From Prochlorococcus sp. scB243_498I20 (lineage in GTDB: Bacteria; Cyanobacteriota; Cyanobacteriia; PCC-6307; Cyanobiaceae), in NCBI GenBank assembly GCA_000635015.1, contig JFMR01000040.1, positions 1 through 54,628 on the forward strand: a DNA stretch of 54,628 bases, in the 5' to 3' direction. This document shows positions 17,523 through 25,768 of the stretch, one piece after another. The stretch's first letter is position 1; the number at the start of each line of letters is the position of its first letter. A program made the translations under genes and the position numbers. Under the pieces are notes generated by a model that saw only the letters and a list, made by a program, of their open reading frames with translations, did no database searches and was not told the origin of the DNA.

Positions 17523-17771
17523 TTGAATACAACTAATGATTTCTGGTTAATTGACTCAAATTTTGTAGGGGTGATGCGTTTCTACAAAGATAGAGATAAT
17601 TCTGATAAATCTATTGATTATATGTTTATTGAAGAAGGAATTATTATGGGAATTCATGGAGAAAATCCTCCATTAATGAAAACTAGAAAAAAAATTGTTA
17701 TTGAAGAAGCAAGAATATTATGGCAAAAATTGTTAAATGAAGGTTGGCAAAAAACTAATAAAAAATGGTGA
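17523..17771 (+). CDS. DUF1651 family protein
   Basis: 82-aa protein, start TTG at 17523 (an ATG at 17574 would lose the conserved N terminus). Features typical of DUF1651 are the early DFWLIDSNFVGVMRFYKD and the C-terminal ARILWQKLLNEGWQKTNKKW. The family is nearly confined to marine picocyanobacteria. Function unknown. Confidence 0.75.
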   Translation: MNTTNDFWLIDSNFVGVMRFYKDRDNSDKSIDYMFIEEGIIMGIHGENPPLMKTRKKIVIEEARILWQKLLNEGWQKTNKKW

Positions 17772-17799
17772 GGAAAGTCTACAAAAACTTTTTTTAATT

Positions 17800-17964
17800 T
17801 CAGAAAATAAATGAACCTTTAGGGTATAGCTTGGAAATTTTTTTCTGCTGTAAATATTTCTTTTTTTTGATGTCGTTTTCATATCTTCTCAACATCATTA
17901 GATAGTTAGTAACTCCAAAAATTATTAAAAAAACAATAAATCTTATTCCTGCCTCGAAGTTCAT
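17800..17964 (-). CDS. 54-aa single-helix membrane peptide
   Basis: ATG start; reads MNFEAGIRFIVFLIIFGVTN, then YLMMLRRYENDIKKKKYLQQ and KKISKLYPKGSFIF. One hydrophobic helix (about 8-24) is followed by a long basic region, so the tail should be cytoplasmic. Fills a gap between DUF1651 and the CPBP protease. Function unknown. Confidence 0.55.
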   Translation of the reverse strand: MNFEAGIRFIVFLIIFGVTNYLMMLRRYENDIKKKKYLQQKKISKLYPKGSFIF

Positions 17965-18026
17965 ATGAGTATTAAACTTTATTCTAATCTGACAATTACT
18001 AATTAAAAATCAATCGGTATTTATAT

Positions 18027-18914
18027 CTAATTAAAACGTCTAGTAAAAATTTTTTTTGATTTTACTGTATAAAAAATACATAACAAAAATAATATTAAAA
18101 TTGCACTAAAGCTTCCGATTGGGTTTGGAATATTTTGTGTAAATGGCCCTGCTAAAAAAGAAGGTGTATTTTCTTTGAATTCTATTAATCCATTATTTAA
18201 TAAAAACCAAATACCCACAAGTCCTCCATGAATTCCTATGCAATTCCATAAAGAGCCTTTATTTCTAATTTTTACTAATGATAGAAATATCCCAAGTAAA
18301 ATAAATCCCAAACGTAATCCTACTATGTTCCAAAAGATCTCATTTGATAAATTATGAACGTAGCTAAAAATTATAGCTTGTAAAGCTATTGATATTTTTG
18401 TACCATATTCAAATTTTAATTCTTCTAGTAACCAGCCTCTAAAAATTATTTCCTCTGCGAATCCAACACCTAATCCCAGTAAAATAGAATTTAACAATAT
18501 TGTTGGAGAGAATTCACCTATCCAAGAAATATAATTTTTTTGCAATAGTGGTACCAGAATTAGAATTATTAAAACTAAAGCAAATAAAATACCTTGAGAA
18601 AAATTGAAAAAGTTTTTCAAGAATTTGTCTTTTGTTATCCCAAGAATTATCCAAGCACTTGATTTATTTCTTTTGATATAAAACCAATATGGGAGTAAAA
18701 AAATAAAAAGTAAAAAAGTAATAATAGTACCAATTAAGGATAAATTATCTTTTTCAAAATTAAACAATAAAAGTGGCTGAGATAAAGCCCAGCCAATTCC
18801 ATAAAGAATTGGAATAAAAAATATAGTGGATAAAAATCTTGGTCTTAAAAGAAAAAAACTTCTAATTAGTATCATTACATTTTTCATTTTAGTTTGAATA
18901 TTAGTCAACCCCAA
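18027..18914 (-). CDS. CPBP-family intramembrane glutamic protease
   Basis: 295-aa multi-spanning membrane protein (about 7-8 hydrophobic segments). The Abi/CPBP motif 1 AEEIIFRGWLLEEL (about 153-166) carries the catalytic Glu-Glu and Arg. Motif 2 appears as IFSYVHNLSNEIFW (His), and the later His in GIHGGLVGIWF matches the third motif. Family members process prenylated proteins or bacteriocins; the substrate here is unknown. Its start overlaps the end of the upstream gene by 10 nt, which suggests translational coupling. Confidence 0.87.
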   Translation of the reverse strand: MGLTNIQTKMKNVMILIRSFFLLRPRFLSTIFFIPILYGIGWALSQPLLLFNFEKDNLSLIGTIITFLLFIFLLPYWFYIKRNKSSAWIILGITKDKFLKNFFNFSQGILFALVLIILILVPLLQKNYISWIGEFSPTILLNSILLGLGVGFAEEIIFRGWLLEELKFEYGTKISIALQAIIFSYVHNLSNEIFWNIVGLRLGFILLGIFLSLVKIRNKGSLWNCIGIHGGLVGIWFLLNNGLIEFKENTPSFLAGPFTQNIPNPIGSFSAILILFLLCIFYTVKSKKIFTRRFN

Positions 18915-19102
18915 CCTTTGCCTTTTATTATTCTAACTACTTGTTCAATAAGTTTTAGCTTTTTCTTTTTACTATAATTTATGTTTTTTGTAAGATTAGA
19001 TAAATCTTTATAAAATTGCCGAGTTATTTTATCTTCTTTATCACTAGGCCATAGTAAGTCTGAGCCCTCTTCATATTCTTCTTTATATCTTTCTTTATTC
19101 AA
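18905..19102 (-). CDS. small charged hypothetical protein
   Basis: 65-aa protein, MNKERYKEEYEEGSDLLWPS..., acidic at the N terminus and lysine-rich at the C terminus (NYSKKKKLKLIEQVVRIIKG). Its 3' end overlaps the CPBP gene by 10 nt, so the two form a small operon. No motif recognised. Confidence 0.65.
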   Translation of the reverse strand: MNKERYKEEYEEGSDLLWPSDKEDKITRQFYKDLSNLTKNINYSKKKKLKLIEQVVRIIKGKGWG

Positions 19103-19190
19103 ATTTTTTTATATCGTAATAATTTAAATTTTACTTATTGCAAATCCTTAAAAGTGATGTTTATTAAATTTGTATATTTATTTAAAATTT

Positions 19191-19280
19191 ATGCTGATTA
19201 ATCTTCCAACTTTAGTCTTTACATTATTATCTCCATTCCTTATTTTTGCAGTAATAGTATCGGTTTACTTATTTCATTAG
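19191..19280 (+). CDS. 29-aa single-helix membrane peptide
   Basis: ATG start; reads MLINLPTLVFTLLSPFLIFA then VIVSVYLFH. Almost entirely hydrophobic, like the smallest photosystem or cytochrome b6f subunits, but not matching a named one in my recollection. Function unknown. Confidence 0.45.
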   Translation: MLINLPTLVFTLLSPFLIFAVIVSVYLFH

Positions 19281-19307
19281 GAAGTATTTAAAATAAACTT
19301 AATTAAT

Positions 19308-19403
19308 TTAAGGGTGTATGATGTCTACTTTTTCTAATGCAAATGATAAAACTGCAATAACAGCCATTAGTGTTAAGATCTTGTTCTTTTTGATGAAATC
19401 CAT
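19308..19403 (-). CDS. 31-aa single-helix membrane peptide (MDFI-type)
   Basis: Start ATG at 19403; reads MDFIKKNKILTLMAVIAVLS then FALEKVDIIHP. A basic N terminus, a helix (about 9-22) and an acidic-polar tail. The first residues resemble the 36-aa peptide at 12098-12208, so the two may belong to one family. An upstream overlapping ATG in another frame gives a worse product. Confidence 0.5.
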   Translation of the reverse strand: MDFIKKNKILTLMAVIAVLSFALEKVDIIHP

Positions 19404-19477
19404 AATGCATATTAATAATCTATTTATTAAATTCTTATATAAAATAATAAATAATTAAAAATATTATATCAATTACA

Positions 19478-19618
19478 ATGGAACCCATATATATAGGAGA
19501 TTTAGTTCCCTCAATAGCTTCTTATAAAAAGATAATTGAAAAATATGATAAAGGTATAAAAGAAGCGGAATTTCATGAAGAACCTATAGGAGGAGATTTT
19601 AATTACCCTGATTGGTAA
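19478..19618 (+). CDS. 46-aa hypothetical peptide
   Basis: ATG start; reads MEPIYIGDLVPSIASYKKII, EKYDKGIKEAEFHEEPIGGD, FNYPDW. Soluble and acidic, with an ordered-looking C terminus. The stop is followed at once by the next gene's ATG at 19621, so the two are probably coupled. Function unknown. Confidence 0.6.
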   Translation: MEPIYIGDLVPSIASYKKIIEKYDKGIKEAEFHEEPIGGDFNYPDW

Positions 19619-19620
19619 AT

Positions 19621-19800
19621 ATGCTTACTACAAAAATAACTTTTGCCTTGGCAGATTGGATTAGAGAGTGGAGTAAGTGCCGGGATGAGAATCCTTCTAT
19701 TGATGAGTGTGTAAAATTTGTTCAGTGGAAATTAGAAGATTATAAACTTTCTGATAGTGATAAAAGAATAATTGAATCTATTTTGCTCTATGAATCTTAA
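19621..19800 (+). CDS. 59-aa hypothetical protein
   Basis: I prefer ATG 19621 (MLTTKITFALADWIREWSKC...) over a TTG 9 nt upstream, because the ATG is adjacent to the previous stop and AGGAGG lies about 25-30 nt before it, inside the upstream gene. The protein is helical, with a Trp-rich first helix and Cys20/Cys29. Forms a two-gene unit with the 46-aa peptide. Function unknown. Confidence 0.65.
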   Translation: MLTTKITFALADWIREWSKCRDENPSIDECVKFVQWKLEDYKLSDSDKRIIESILLYES

Positions 19801-19934
19801 TAAATAAGGAATTATAGACTTTAATTTTTATATTTATCTATAAAAACAAAGGATCATTAAAATCCTCTTACAAATTAAGAAAAAAGTAAATCAGCATATT
19901 TACGGATTTACTGAAAATATAAAAAGGAGTAATT

Positions 19935-20240
19935 TATAAATGTTGAGTTCGGAGGCAATCTAAATGATTGATAGACCGCCTGAAATTTAGCAAATTCCAA
20001 AATATAGGAAGCGTATTCCTGATAATGGGATTATTCGAAAATTCAAGTTCAATCAATTAGTCTGATAAGACTTCGCTTTATAATTACTAGCGACAACAGG
20101 GACTGAAATTATCGAGAGAAATCCCCGAATTCACGTATTCTAGGTTTATGAGTAAATAGACTTTAAAATATGTAATTTTATATCCTGTTAGAAGGAAATC
20201 AAATATCAAAAAGGACTGTACCACCAGTCCTTTTTTTTTA
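19935..20240 (+). ncRNA. candidate structured RNA ending in an intrinsic terminator
   Basis: This 500-nt gap contains no credible reading frame on either strand but a row of short perfect stems: AGGC/GCCT (19953-19981) enclosing AATC/GATT, AGGAA/TTCCT (20006-20020), AGTCT-GATA-AGACT (20059-20072), TCGCT/AGCGA (20073-20093) and GGGA/TCCC (20099-20125). It closes with a terminator at 20208-20240. Base composition is richer in G and C than flanking spacers. It lacks the hallmark sequences of RNase P RNA, SRP RNA and tmRNA. It may be a free small RNA or a long leader of the aminopeptidase gene. The 5' end is a guess. Confidence 0.5.
20208..20240 (+). terminator. strong intrinsic terminator
   Basis: Eleven-base stem AAAAAGGACTG / CAGTCCTTTTT with a six-base loop TACCAC, followed by more T. 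It ends the RNA candidate upstream and lies 70 nt before the aminopeptidase gene, so it separates the two or attenuates the second. Confidence 0.85.
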
Positions 20241-20309
20241 CAAATTACTTCTAAACTAGACTTCTTTTTGGATAATATAGATTTATTAAGTGTTTAAAAA
20301 TATTTCACA

Positions 20310-21260
20310 ATGAAAGATCAAGTCTTGTTTCCTAAAATTGAAGTTCGTGAAAAGGGTTACTTACAAGTAAGTGATGTTCATACGATTTATTGGGAAAGAT
20401 CAGGCAATCCAAATGGTAAAAAAATACTAGTTATTCATGGAGGCCCAGGAGGAGGAAGTCAACCAAGATATAGAAGATACTTTGATCCAGATAAATTCGA
20501 TATTATTCAATTTGACCAAAGAGGTTGCGGTTCTTCAACTCCTTTCTCAGAATTAAAAGAAAATTCGACTAATCATTTAGTTGATGATATTGAAAAATTA
20601 AGGATCCTTTTAAAGATAGATAGTTGGCATTTGTTTGGTGGATCTTGGGGCTCAACACTTTCACTTATATATGCAATTAAAAATCCCTCAAGAGTTATAA
20701 GCTTAACTTTGCGAGGAATATTTTTATGTAGAAAGTTTGAATTATTGTGGTTCTATCAATATGGTGCAAGTGAGATATTCCCAGATGAATTTGAAGAATA
20801 TATTTCTGTGATACCAAAAGAAGAAAGAAATGATTTGATAAGTTCTTTTTATAAATATCTAACATCATCAGATGCAAATGTTAGATCAAAAGCAGCAGCA
20901 GCTTGGACAAAATGGGAACTCTCAACTAGTCATTTAATAAACAAAAAATTCGATTTTGATAAATCTGAAGTTAATTCTTTTTCAGATGCATTTGCAAGGA
21001 TCGAATGTCATTATTTTATTAATAATATTTTCTTAGAAGATGATTTTATTTTGAAAAATATAAAAACAATAGAATCGATTCCAACAAAAATAATTCAAGG
21101 TAGGTATGACGTTGTTTGCCCTGTTAGGAGCGCTTGGGATCTAAATAAGAAATTAAAGAATTCTGAATTAATTATTGTTAATGATGCTGGTCATTCAATG
21201 AGTGAAAAGGGCATTACTAAAGAATTAATAAAAGCTTTAAAAGGAATTCAAAATCTCTAA
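20310..21260 (+). CDS. pip: proline iminopeptidase (prolyl aminopeptidase)
   Basis: Alpha/beta-hydrolase that removes N-terminal proline from peptides. The 316-aa protein has the oxyanion-hole segment VIHGGPGGGSQP (about 46-57), QFDQRGCGSS (about 71-80), the nucleophile elbow GGSWGSTLSL (about 113-122), an acid in GRYDVVCP (about 266-273) and the catalytic His in NDAGHSMSE (about 292-300). Length matches the family. A hairpin at its 3' end overlaps the stop codon. Confidence 0.93.
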   Translation: MKDQVLFPKIEVREKGYLQVSDVHTIYWERSGNPNGKKILVIHGGPGGGSQPRYRRYFDPDKFDIIQFDQRGCGSSTPFSELKENSTNHLVDDIEKLRILLKIDSWHLFGGSWGSTLSLIYAIKNPSRVISLTLRGIFLCRKFELLWFYQYGASEIFPDEFEEYISVIPKEERNDLISSFYKYLTSSDANVRSKAAAAWTKWELSTSHLINKKFDFDKSEVNSFSDAFARIECHYFINNIFLEDDFILKNIKTIESIPTKIIQGRYDVVCPVRSAWDLNKKLKNSELIIVNDAGHSMSEKGITKELIKALKGIQNL

Positions 21261-21278
21261 AAGAGAGAATATTCCTTT
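21240..21278 (+). terminator. hairpin at the end of the aminopeptidase gene
   Basis: Outer stem AAAGGAAT / ATTCCTTT and inner stem TCTCT / AGAGA, with the pip stop codon in the loop region. A short T-run precedes AAAA on plus. It is probably a bidirectional terminator between convergent genes. Confidence 0.55.
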
Positions 21279-21283
21279 AAAAA

Positions 21284-21457
21284 TTAAAGGCCATTATCTT
21301 CAATATTTTGTGCAATACTCCTAAGAAGTTCGACGATATCAGAATCTTCGCATTGAGTATCTTCTTTCAGCAAAATGCAATCGTCTCTAATACTTACATT
21401 AGTACTCCACCATATACCAGAACTATTGGTATCGTCCCATTCAAATCTTTCAGACAT
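21284..21457 (-). CDS. 57-aa acidic hypothetical protein
   Basis: ATG start; reads MSERFEWDDTNSSGIWWSTN, VSIRDDCILLKEDTQCEDSD, IVELLRSIAQNIEDNGL. Acidic and soluble, with two cysteines (Cys27, Cys36). The amphipathic C-terminal helix looks well formed. Convergent with the aminopeptidase gene. Function unknown. Confidence 0.6.
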   Translation of the reverse strand: MSERFEWDDTNSSGIWWSTNVSIRDDCILLKEDTQCEDSDIVELLRSIAQNIEDNGL

Positions 21458-21584
21458 AATTAATAAAATCTAATAAATACATTAAAGCTTGCATTAGTTC
21501 ATCGTGGAATTATATATTTTATTTCAAAATTTAAAAAACTTTCCTAGGCGCTAAAAGTAATCTTGAAATTTCTGACAATAAAAT

Positions 21585-23081
21585 TTAGAAATCTAATTTC
21601 AGTTCGTATTGTTTTTCCTTTTCCTTAGAAACATTTTTTTTATTATTTATGTTTTTTCTAGGCCTTTTTCTAGAGCCATGCTTTAAATAAATTTCTTTTG
21701 AGATATCCCAATATCCATCCTTTTTAGTGATTTCCTGAATTTTCTTCTTTGCAGTTTTAGTGCTAATTGGGATGTCAATTATTGGTCTTATGTAATTAAT
21801 TTGTTCATATTCTTCTTGATTAAATCTAGATAGTAGCCATGGTTCATGAATGAAATTAAGTGATATATCTTTTAATTCTGGTATCCATTTTTTTATAAAT
21901 TTTCCTTGAGGATCATGATCTTTTCCCTGCTTGATAGGATTATAAATTCTATTCGTATTTATAGACGTAGTTCCAGATTGCATTTGGCATTGGTTCCAAT
22001 GTATTCCAGGCTCATAATCTACAAATTTATTTGCTAATTCAGAACCTGAATCTTGCCATGGTAGCCATAAATTATAGCTAGCAAAAGACATTAACATCGC
22101 ACGCATCCTGAAGTTAATCCATCCATTGAAATTTAATGAACGCATACATGCATCTACAAAAGGAAAGCCAGTATTACCTGAACTCCATGAATAAAGTAAT
22201 TCATTATTTTTTTCTCTAATATTTTTAAAAAAAGGATGGTATTCCCTAAACTCTAGTTCTGGTTCACTTTCAAGTTTCTGAATAAAATGACAATGCCAAG
22301 TTAATCTGCTTTTTAACATTGTAGAATTTTTGTTTTTTGATATATCTGCCTTTTTAAAAATTTCTTTTAATGAAATGCATCCCCAACAAATATATGGGGA
22401 TAGTCTTGTACAACTATCAAATGATTTTTCTGGGCTAGATATATCTTTTGAATAAGAATCTAATTTATTATTAAAGAAGTATTGCATTCTCTCTAAACCT
22501 TTCTTTCTTCCACCTTGCATTCTTCCTGGACAAGTTTCTTTTTTAAAGGAAAAAATTTCGTCTGATGGTATTTCTCCAATATTAAAGTTAATAGGATTAA
22601 TTCTTAATGGGGCTTTAAGTAAGTTTTTTTCGGAATTTTTTTGCCACTTTTTAGACCAATTATTCCTATCTAAATTTCCTCTAAAAACTGCAAATTGTAG
22701 AAATTCCTTCCAAATAATATTTTTGCTTAAAGCCCATTCTCTTACTTTTTGATCTCTTTTATAAGTAAGCCAATCTCCTGTTTCTTGATGGCTATATATA
22801 CCTTTGATTTTAAATTTTGAACTAATTTCATCAAATATATTAATAACATTCCCAGTCCTAATAATTAATGGTTGTCCAATCTCAGCAAGTGCATTTCTTA
22901 AATCGATTAAACTTTCTTTGCAAAATTGCCATTGTCTATTTGAATGAGTATTTTGGTTCCAAATATCTAACTCAATAATATAAATAGGTAAAATATCATT
23001 GTCTTTTATAGCCTCAAAGAGAGCTTCGTTATCAAAAATTCTTAAATCTTTCTTAAACCATAAGATATTTACTTCTTTCAT
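21585..23081 (-). CDS. cryptochrome/photolyase family flavoprotein
   Basis: 498-aa protein of the blue-light photolyase/cryptochrome family. The N-terminal alpha/beta antenna domain begins VNILWFKKDLRIFDNEALFE. The helical FAD domain (about 225-430) carries WHCHFIQKLE, TGFPFVDACMRSL, NFRMRAMLMSFASY and the FAD-contacting DYEPGIHWNQCQMQSGT. It either repairs UV-induced pyrimidine dimers or senses light; the N...NQ... pattern and the basic C-terminal tail (RKRPRKNINNKK) do not decide. Adjacent thiamine genes are divergent and unrelated. Confidence 0.9.
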   Translation of the reverse strand: MKEVNILWFKKDLRIFDNEALFEAIKDNDILPIYIIELDIWNQNTHSNRQWQFCKESLIDLRNALAEIGQPLIIRTGNVINIFDEISSKFKIKGIYSHQETGDWLTYKRDQKVREWALSKNIIWKEFLQFAVFRGNLDRNNWSKKWQKNSEKNLLKAPLRINPINFNIGEIPSDEIFSFKKETCPGRMQGGRKKGLERMQYFFNNKLDSYSKDISSPEKSFDSCTRLSPYICWGCISLKEIFKKADISKNKNSTMLKSRLTWHCHFIQKLESEPELEFREYHPFFKNIREKNNELLYSWSSGNTGFPFVDACMRSLNFNGWINFRMRAMLMSFASYNLWLPWQDSGSELANKFVDYEPGIHWNQCQMQSGTTSINTNRIYNPIKQGKDHDPQGKFIKKWIPELKDISLNFIHEPWLLSRFNQEEYEQINYIRPIIDIPISTKTAKKKIQEITKKDGYWDISKEIYLKHGSRKRPRKNINNKKNVSKEKEKQYELKLDF

Positions 23082-23167
23082 AATTTTTTCTTTTAATCCT
23101 AGAAAAATAAGATTAAGTTTGTAGGTAAAAAATATAAAAAATTTTAGAATAACTAAAAATCAAAAAA

Positions 23168-23791
23168 ATGAAAATAACAAAAAAACTTTGGCAGGAAAAT
23201 TATGAGATTGCTTTACTAAGTTTAAATACAAAATTTGTTCAAGGTTTAAAGAATGGAAGTCTCCCTAAAAATATATTTCAAGAATATTTAGCTCAAGATT
23301 ATTTCTTTTTAGAGACTTTTGCTAAGGCTTATGGTCTTGCTGTTTCCAAATCAAAAGATAAGTACTCAATAAGGAAGTTAAGTGAACTGTTAATGGGCGT
23401 TTCAGAGGAGTTAATACTTCATGAAACGTATTCAAAAGAATGGGATATTGATTTGTCTAATAACTATATAAAAAAAGCCACTAAAAATTATACAGATTTT
23501 CTTGATGATACTTCTAAAAGACTTAGCTCCGTTGAAATAATGTTTGCAATGACTCCATGTATGCGACTTTATTCTTGGATAGGAAAAAGTTTGTATGAGG
23601 AGGATTTTGACATTAAATATAAAGAATGGATAATTACTTATTCTGATGAGAGCTTTGAAAAGCTAGCAGATTCACTTGAAAATCTTATTGAGACTAATAA
23701 AGAAACATATGATATTAATCAGGCCAAATATTTATACAGGAGAGCTATGGAATTGGAGTTAGATTTTTTTAATGCATATTCAGATTTCTGA
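23168..23791 (+). CDS. tenA: TenA-family thiaminase II-like protein
   Basis: 207-aa helical protein of the TenA/PqqC fold that salvages aminopyrimidines for thiamine. It begins ITKKLWQENYEIALLSLNTK; residues LAQDYFFLETFAKAYGLAVS (about 43-62) form the pyrimidine pocket. The nucleophilic Cys is in AMTPCMRLYSWIGKSL (about 129-144), and the catalytic Glu region is MELELDFFNAYSDF at the end. It lies 49 nt upstream of thiD on the same strand, which fits a thiamine salvage unit. Confidence 0.9.
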   Translation: MKITKKLWQENYEIALLSLNTKFVQGLKNGSLPKNIFQEYLAQDYFFLETFAKAYGLAVSKSKDKYSIRKLSELLMGVSEELILHETYSKEWDIDLSNNYIKKATKNYTDFLDDTSKRLSSVEIMFAMTPCMRLYSWIGKSLYEEDFDIKYKEWIITYSDESFEKLADSLENLIETNKETYDINQAKYLYRRAMELELDFFNAYSDF

Positions 23792-23840
23792 TTTAAATTA
23801 AAATTTACTTATAGTACTTTCCAAAACAAGTTAATAAATT

Positions 23841-24620
23841 ATGTATTCTAAAATTGCACTTTCAATAGGCGGTAGTGACTCAGGGGGTGGAGCAGGCATA
23901 CAGGCTGACTTAAGAACTTTCATGGCCCTTAAAGTACATGGATGTTCTGTTATTACATGTATTACCGCACAAAATAGTATAGAGGTTACATGCGTTCAAC
24001 CAGTAGAGAAGAATACTTTATTAAATCAGTTAGATACTTTATTTGCTGATTTTGGTATTGATGCCTTAAAAACTGGAATGTTATTAAATGAAAGGATAAT
24101 CATTGATACTGCTTCAAAATTAAAAACTTACAAAATAACCAAAATTATTGACCCAGTAATGGTTACAAGAACTGGTTCTAAATTACTGGAAGATTCTGCT
24201 ATTAATGCTTATAAAAAACTCTTATTACCAATTGCTGATTTGGTAACTCCAAATATTTATGAAGCAAATCTACTTTCTGGTTTAGAAATAAGGAGGAAAG
24301 AAGATATCGAAAATTCAGCAAGAAAAATTATTGGTCTTGGAGCTAAAGCGGTACTTATAAAAGGTGGCGGTTTAAAAGATATGAAAGGGAAGGATTTTTT
24401 CCTTGACTTAAATGGTAGAAAAGAGTGGCTATTTAATAATTTTATAAATACAAAAAATACCCACGGTAGCGGCTGTACTTTGAGTGCTGCTATTTGTGGT
24501 TACAAGGCTTTAGGTTTTGATCTATTTGATTCCATAAAAAAAGCAAAATTATTTGTTGAGAAATCTTTAGACAATTCTTATAAAATAGGCTCTGGCCCTG
24601 GTCCCTTAGGCCATCATTAA
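23841..24620 (+). CDS. thiD: hydroxymethylpyrimidine/phosphomethylpyrimidine kinase (ThiD)
   Basis: Phosphorylates HMP and HMP-P in thiamine biosynthesis. The 259-aa ribokinase-fold protein shows SIGGSDSGGGAGIQADLRTF near the N terminus, DPVMVTRTGSKLL (about 109-121), and the anion-hole/catalytic NTKNTHGSGCTLSAAI (about 204-219). Full length, partner of tenA. Confidence 0.95.
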   Translation: MYSKIALSIGGSDSGGGAGIQADLRTFMALKVHGCSVITCITAQNSIEVTCVQPVEKNTLLNQLDTLFADFGIDALKTGMLLNERIIIDTASKLKTYKITKIIDPVMVTRTGSKLLEDSAINAYKKLLLPIADLVTPNIYEANLLSGLEIRRKEDIENSARKIIGLGAKAVLIKGGGLKDMKGKDFFLDLNGRKEWLFNNFINTKNTHGSGCTLSAAICGYKALGFDLFDSIKKAKLFVEKSLDNSYKIGSGPGPLGHH

Positions 24621-24638
24621 TTATTTATAGAAGTGGAG

Positions 24639-24824
24639 TTAGAACCACCATTTTCTGTAGGGCTTTTTTAAAAATAAGATTTCTTCAGTCTCCCATCCTC
24701 CCTCCAACCACTCAAGATGCTCAAGCAATAAAGACTCACTTTCCCTTTTGCTTAATTGCCCAATTCTATTAGCAATACCATCGAACCTTACTTTCATCAA
24801 TTCCTCAATCTTGATGTTATTCAT
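24639..24824 (-). CDS. 61-aa hypothetical protein
   Basis: Reads MNNIKIEELMKVRFDGIANR then IGQLSKRESESLLLEHLEWL and a Trp-rich C terminus (KPYRKWWF). Charged helical build, no membrane segment; convergent with thiD. It resembles short proteins common in marine picocyanobacteria. Function unknown. Confidence 0.65.
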   Translation of the reverse strand: MNNIKIEELMKVRFDGIANRIGQLSKRESESLLLEHLEWLEGGWETEEILFLKKPYRKWWF

Positions 24825-25006
24825 AGGTTAAATAATAAATTTTTTCTACTCTTACTTGTATACATTTTCTTGTCAACGATTTAATTTTATTTGTTTACTA
24901 GCAGTTCTTAAATATGTATTAAATACAACTTTTTAAAATAGATAGTAATTAAGACTTATTCACATAGATTTAATTAAAGACTAATTTATATAAAAATACT
25001 TTAACT

Positions 25007-25150
25007 ATGCATAAAGAAGAAACAACAAAGCAAAAAACTATTTTAAATGTAGGGTATTGTGAAACCACCTCTGAATGGCTGAATAGAATCATTACTGAGC
25101 TGGCAGATGAAAATAAAAATTTTGTAGATTTGTCAGTTATTTGTGCTTAA
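25007..25150 (+). CDS. 47-aa hypothetical peptide
   Basis: ATG start; reads MHKEETTKQKTILNVGYCET, TSEWLNRIITELADENKNFV, DLSVICA. Soluble, acidic, with two cysteines (18, 46). About 180 nt of AT-rich spacer precedes it, in which I see nothing. Function unknown. Confidence 0.5.
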   Translation: MHKEETTKQKTILNVGYCETTSEWLNRIITELADENKNFVDLSVICA

Positions 25151-25230
25151 GTTTTTAGAAAATATAGTTTATTTTGATTTTTTTCAATTAGCTTTTAATT
25201 ATATGAGAAATTTAAAAGATATTTTGTGAT

Positions 25231-25698
25231 GTGAATCCTAATAAAAAAAACATAGAAATAATTAAACAATTTAATTTATCTCCTCATCCTGAGGGTGGAT
25301 GGTTTAGAGAGATAGTAAGAAGTGAGAATTCTCTAATAAGGGAAGATGGCCAAAGTAGAAACTTTATTACGGGAATTTATTATCTTTTGGAGAGAGATGC
25401 AAAAAGTGCTTGGCACAGAGTAAATAATGCTGATGAAATTTGGATTTATTTAAGGGGCGATCCTCTGAATTTATGGTGCCTCGATAATGATAATAAGTTA
25501 ATAAGAAATTTAATTTTAGATTCCAATAATCCTGTAGAAATGATCCCATCTGGATATTGGCAAGCTGCAAAAAGTACAGGCGAATTTACATTAGTGAGTT
25601 GTTGTGTTGGCCCGGGCTTTGATTTTAAGGATTTTGAATTACTCAAAAATACAAATCATACTTCTAGATTGGATAAAGCAATTAATGATCTTATTTGA
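25231..25698 (+). CDS. cupin-domain protein (DUF985 type)
   Basis: 155-aa protein, start GTG at 25231 (MNPNKKNIEIIKQFNLSPHP). The DUF985 cupin signature is clear: HPEGGWFREIVRS (about 18-30), GIYYLLERDAKSAWHRVNNA (about 48-67), DEIWIYLRGDPL (about 68-79) and SGYWQAAKSTGEFTLVSCCV (about 107-126). The barrel probably binds a metal or small ligand; the substrate is unknown. Confidence 0.88.
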   Translation: MNPNKKNIEIIKQFNLSPHPEGGWFREIVRSENSLIREDGQSRNFITGIYYLLERDAKSAWHRVNNADEIWIYLRGDPLNLWCLDNDNKLIRNLILDSNNPVEMIPSGYWQAAKSTGEFTLVSCCVGPGFDFKDFELLKNTNHTSRLDKAINDLI

Positions 25699-25768
25699 GA
25701 TATTTTTTAGTTTATGTTTTTGAAATTATCCTCTAGATTTATAAGACTACTCAATTAATCTAAATTTA

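Noticed and set aside
19935..20240. tmRNA, RNase P RNA or SRP RNA
   Set aside because: No tag-peptide frame or tRNA-like end, no GAGGAAAGTCCGGGC-type P4 segment, and no GGAAGGAAGCAGCC-type SRP loop could be found.
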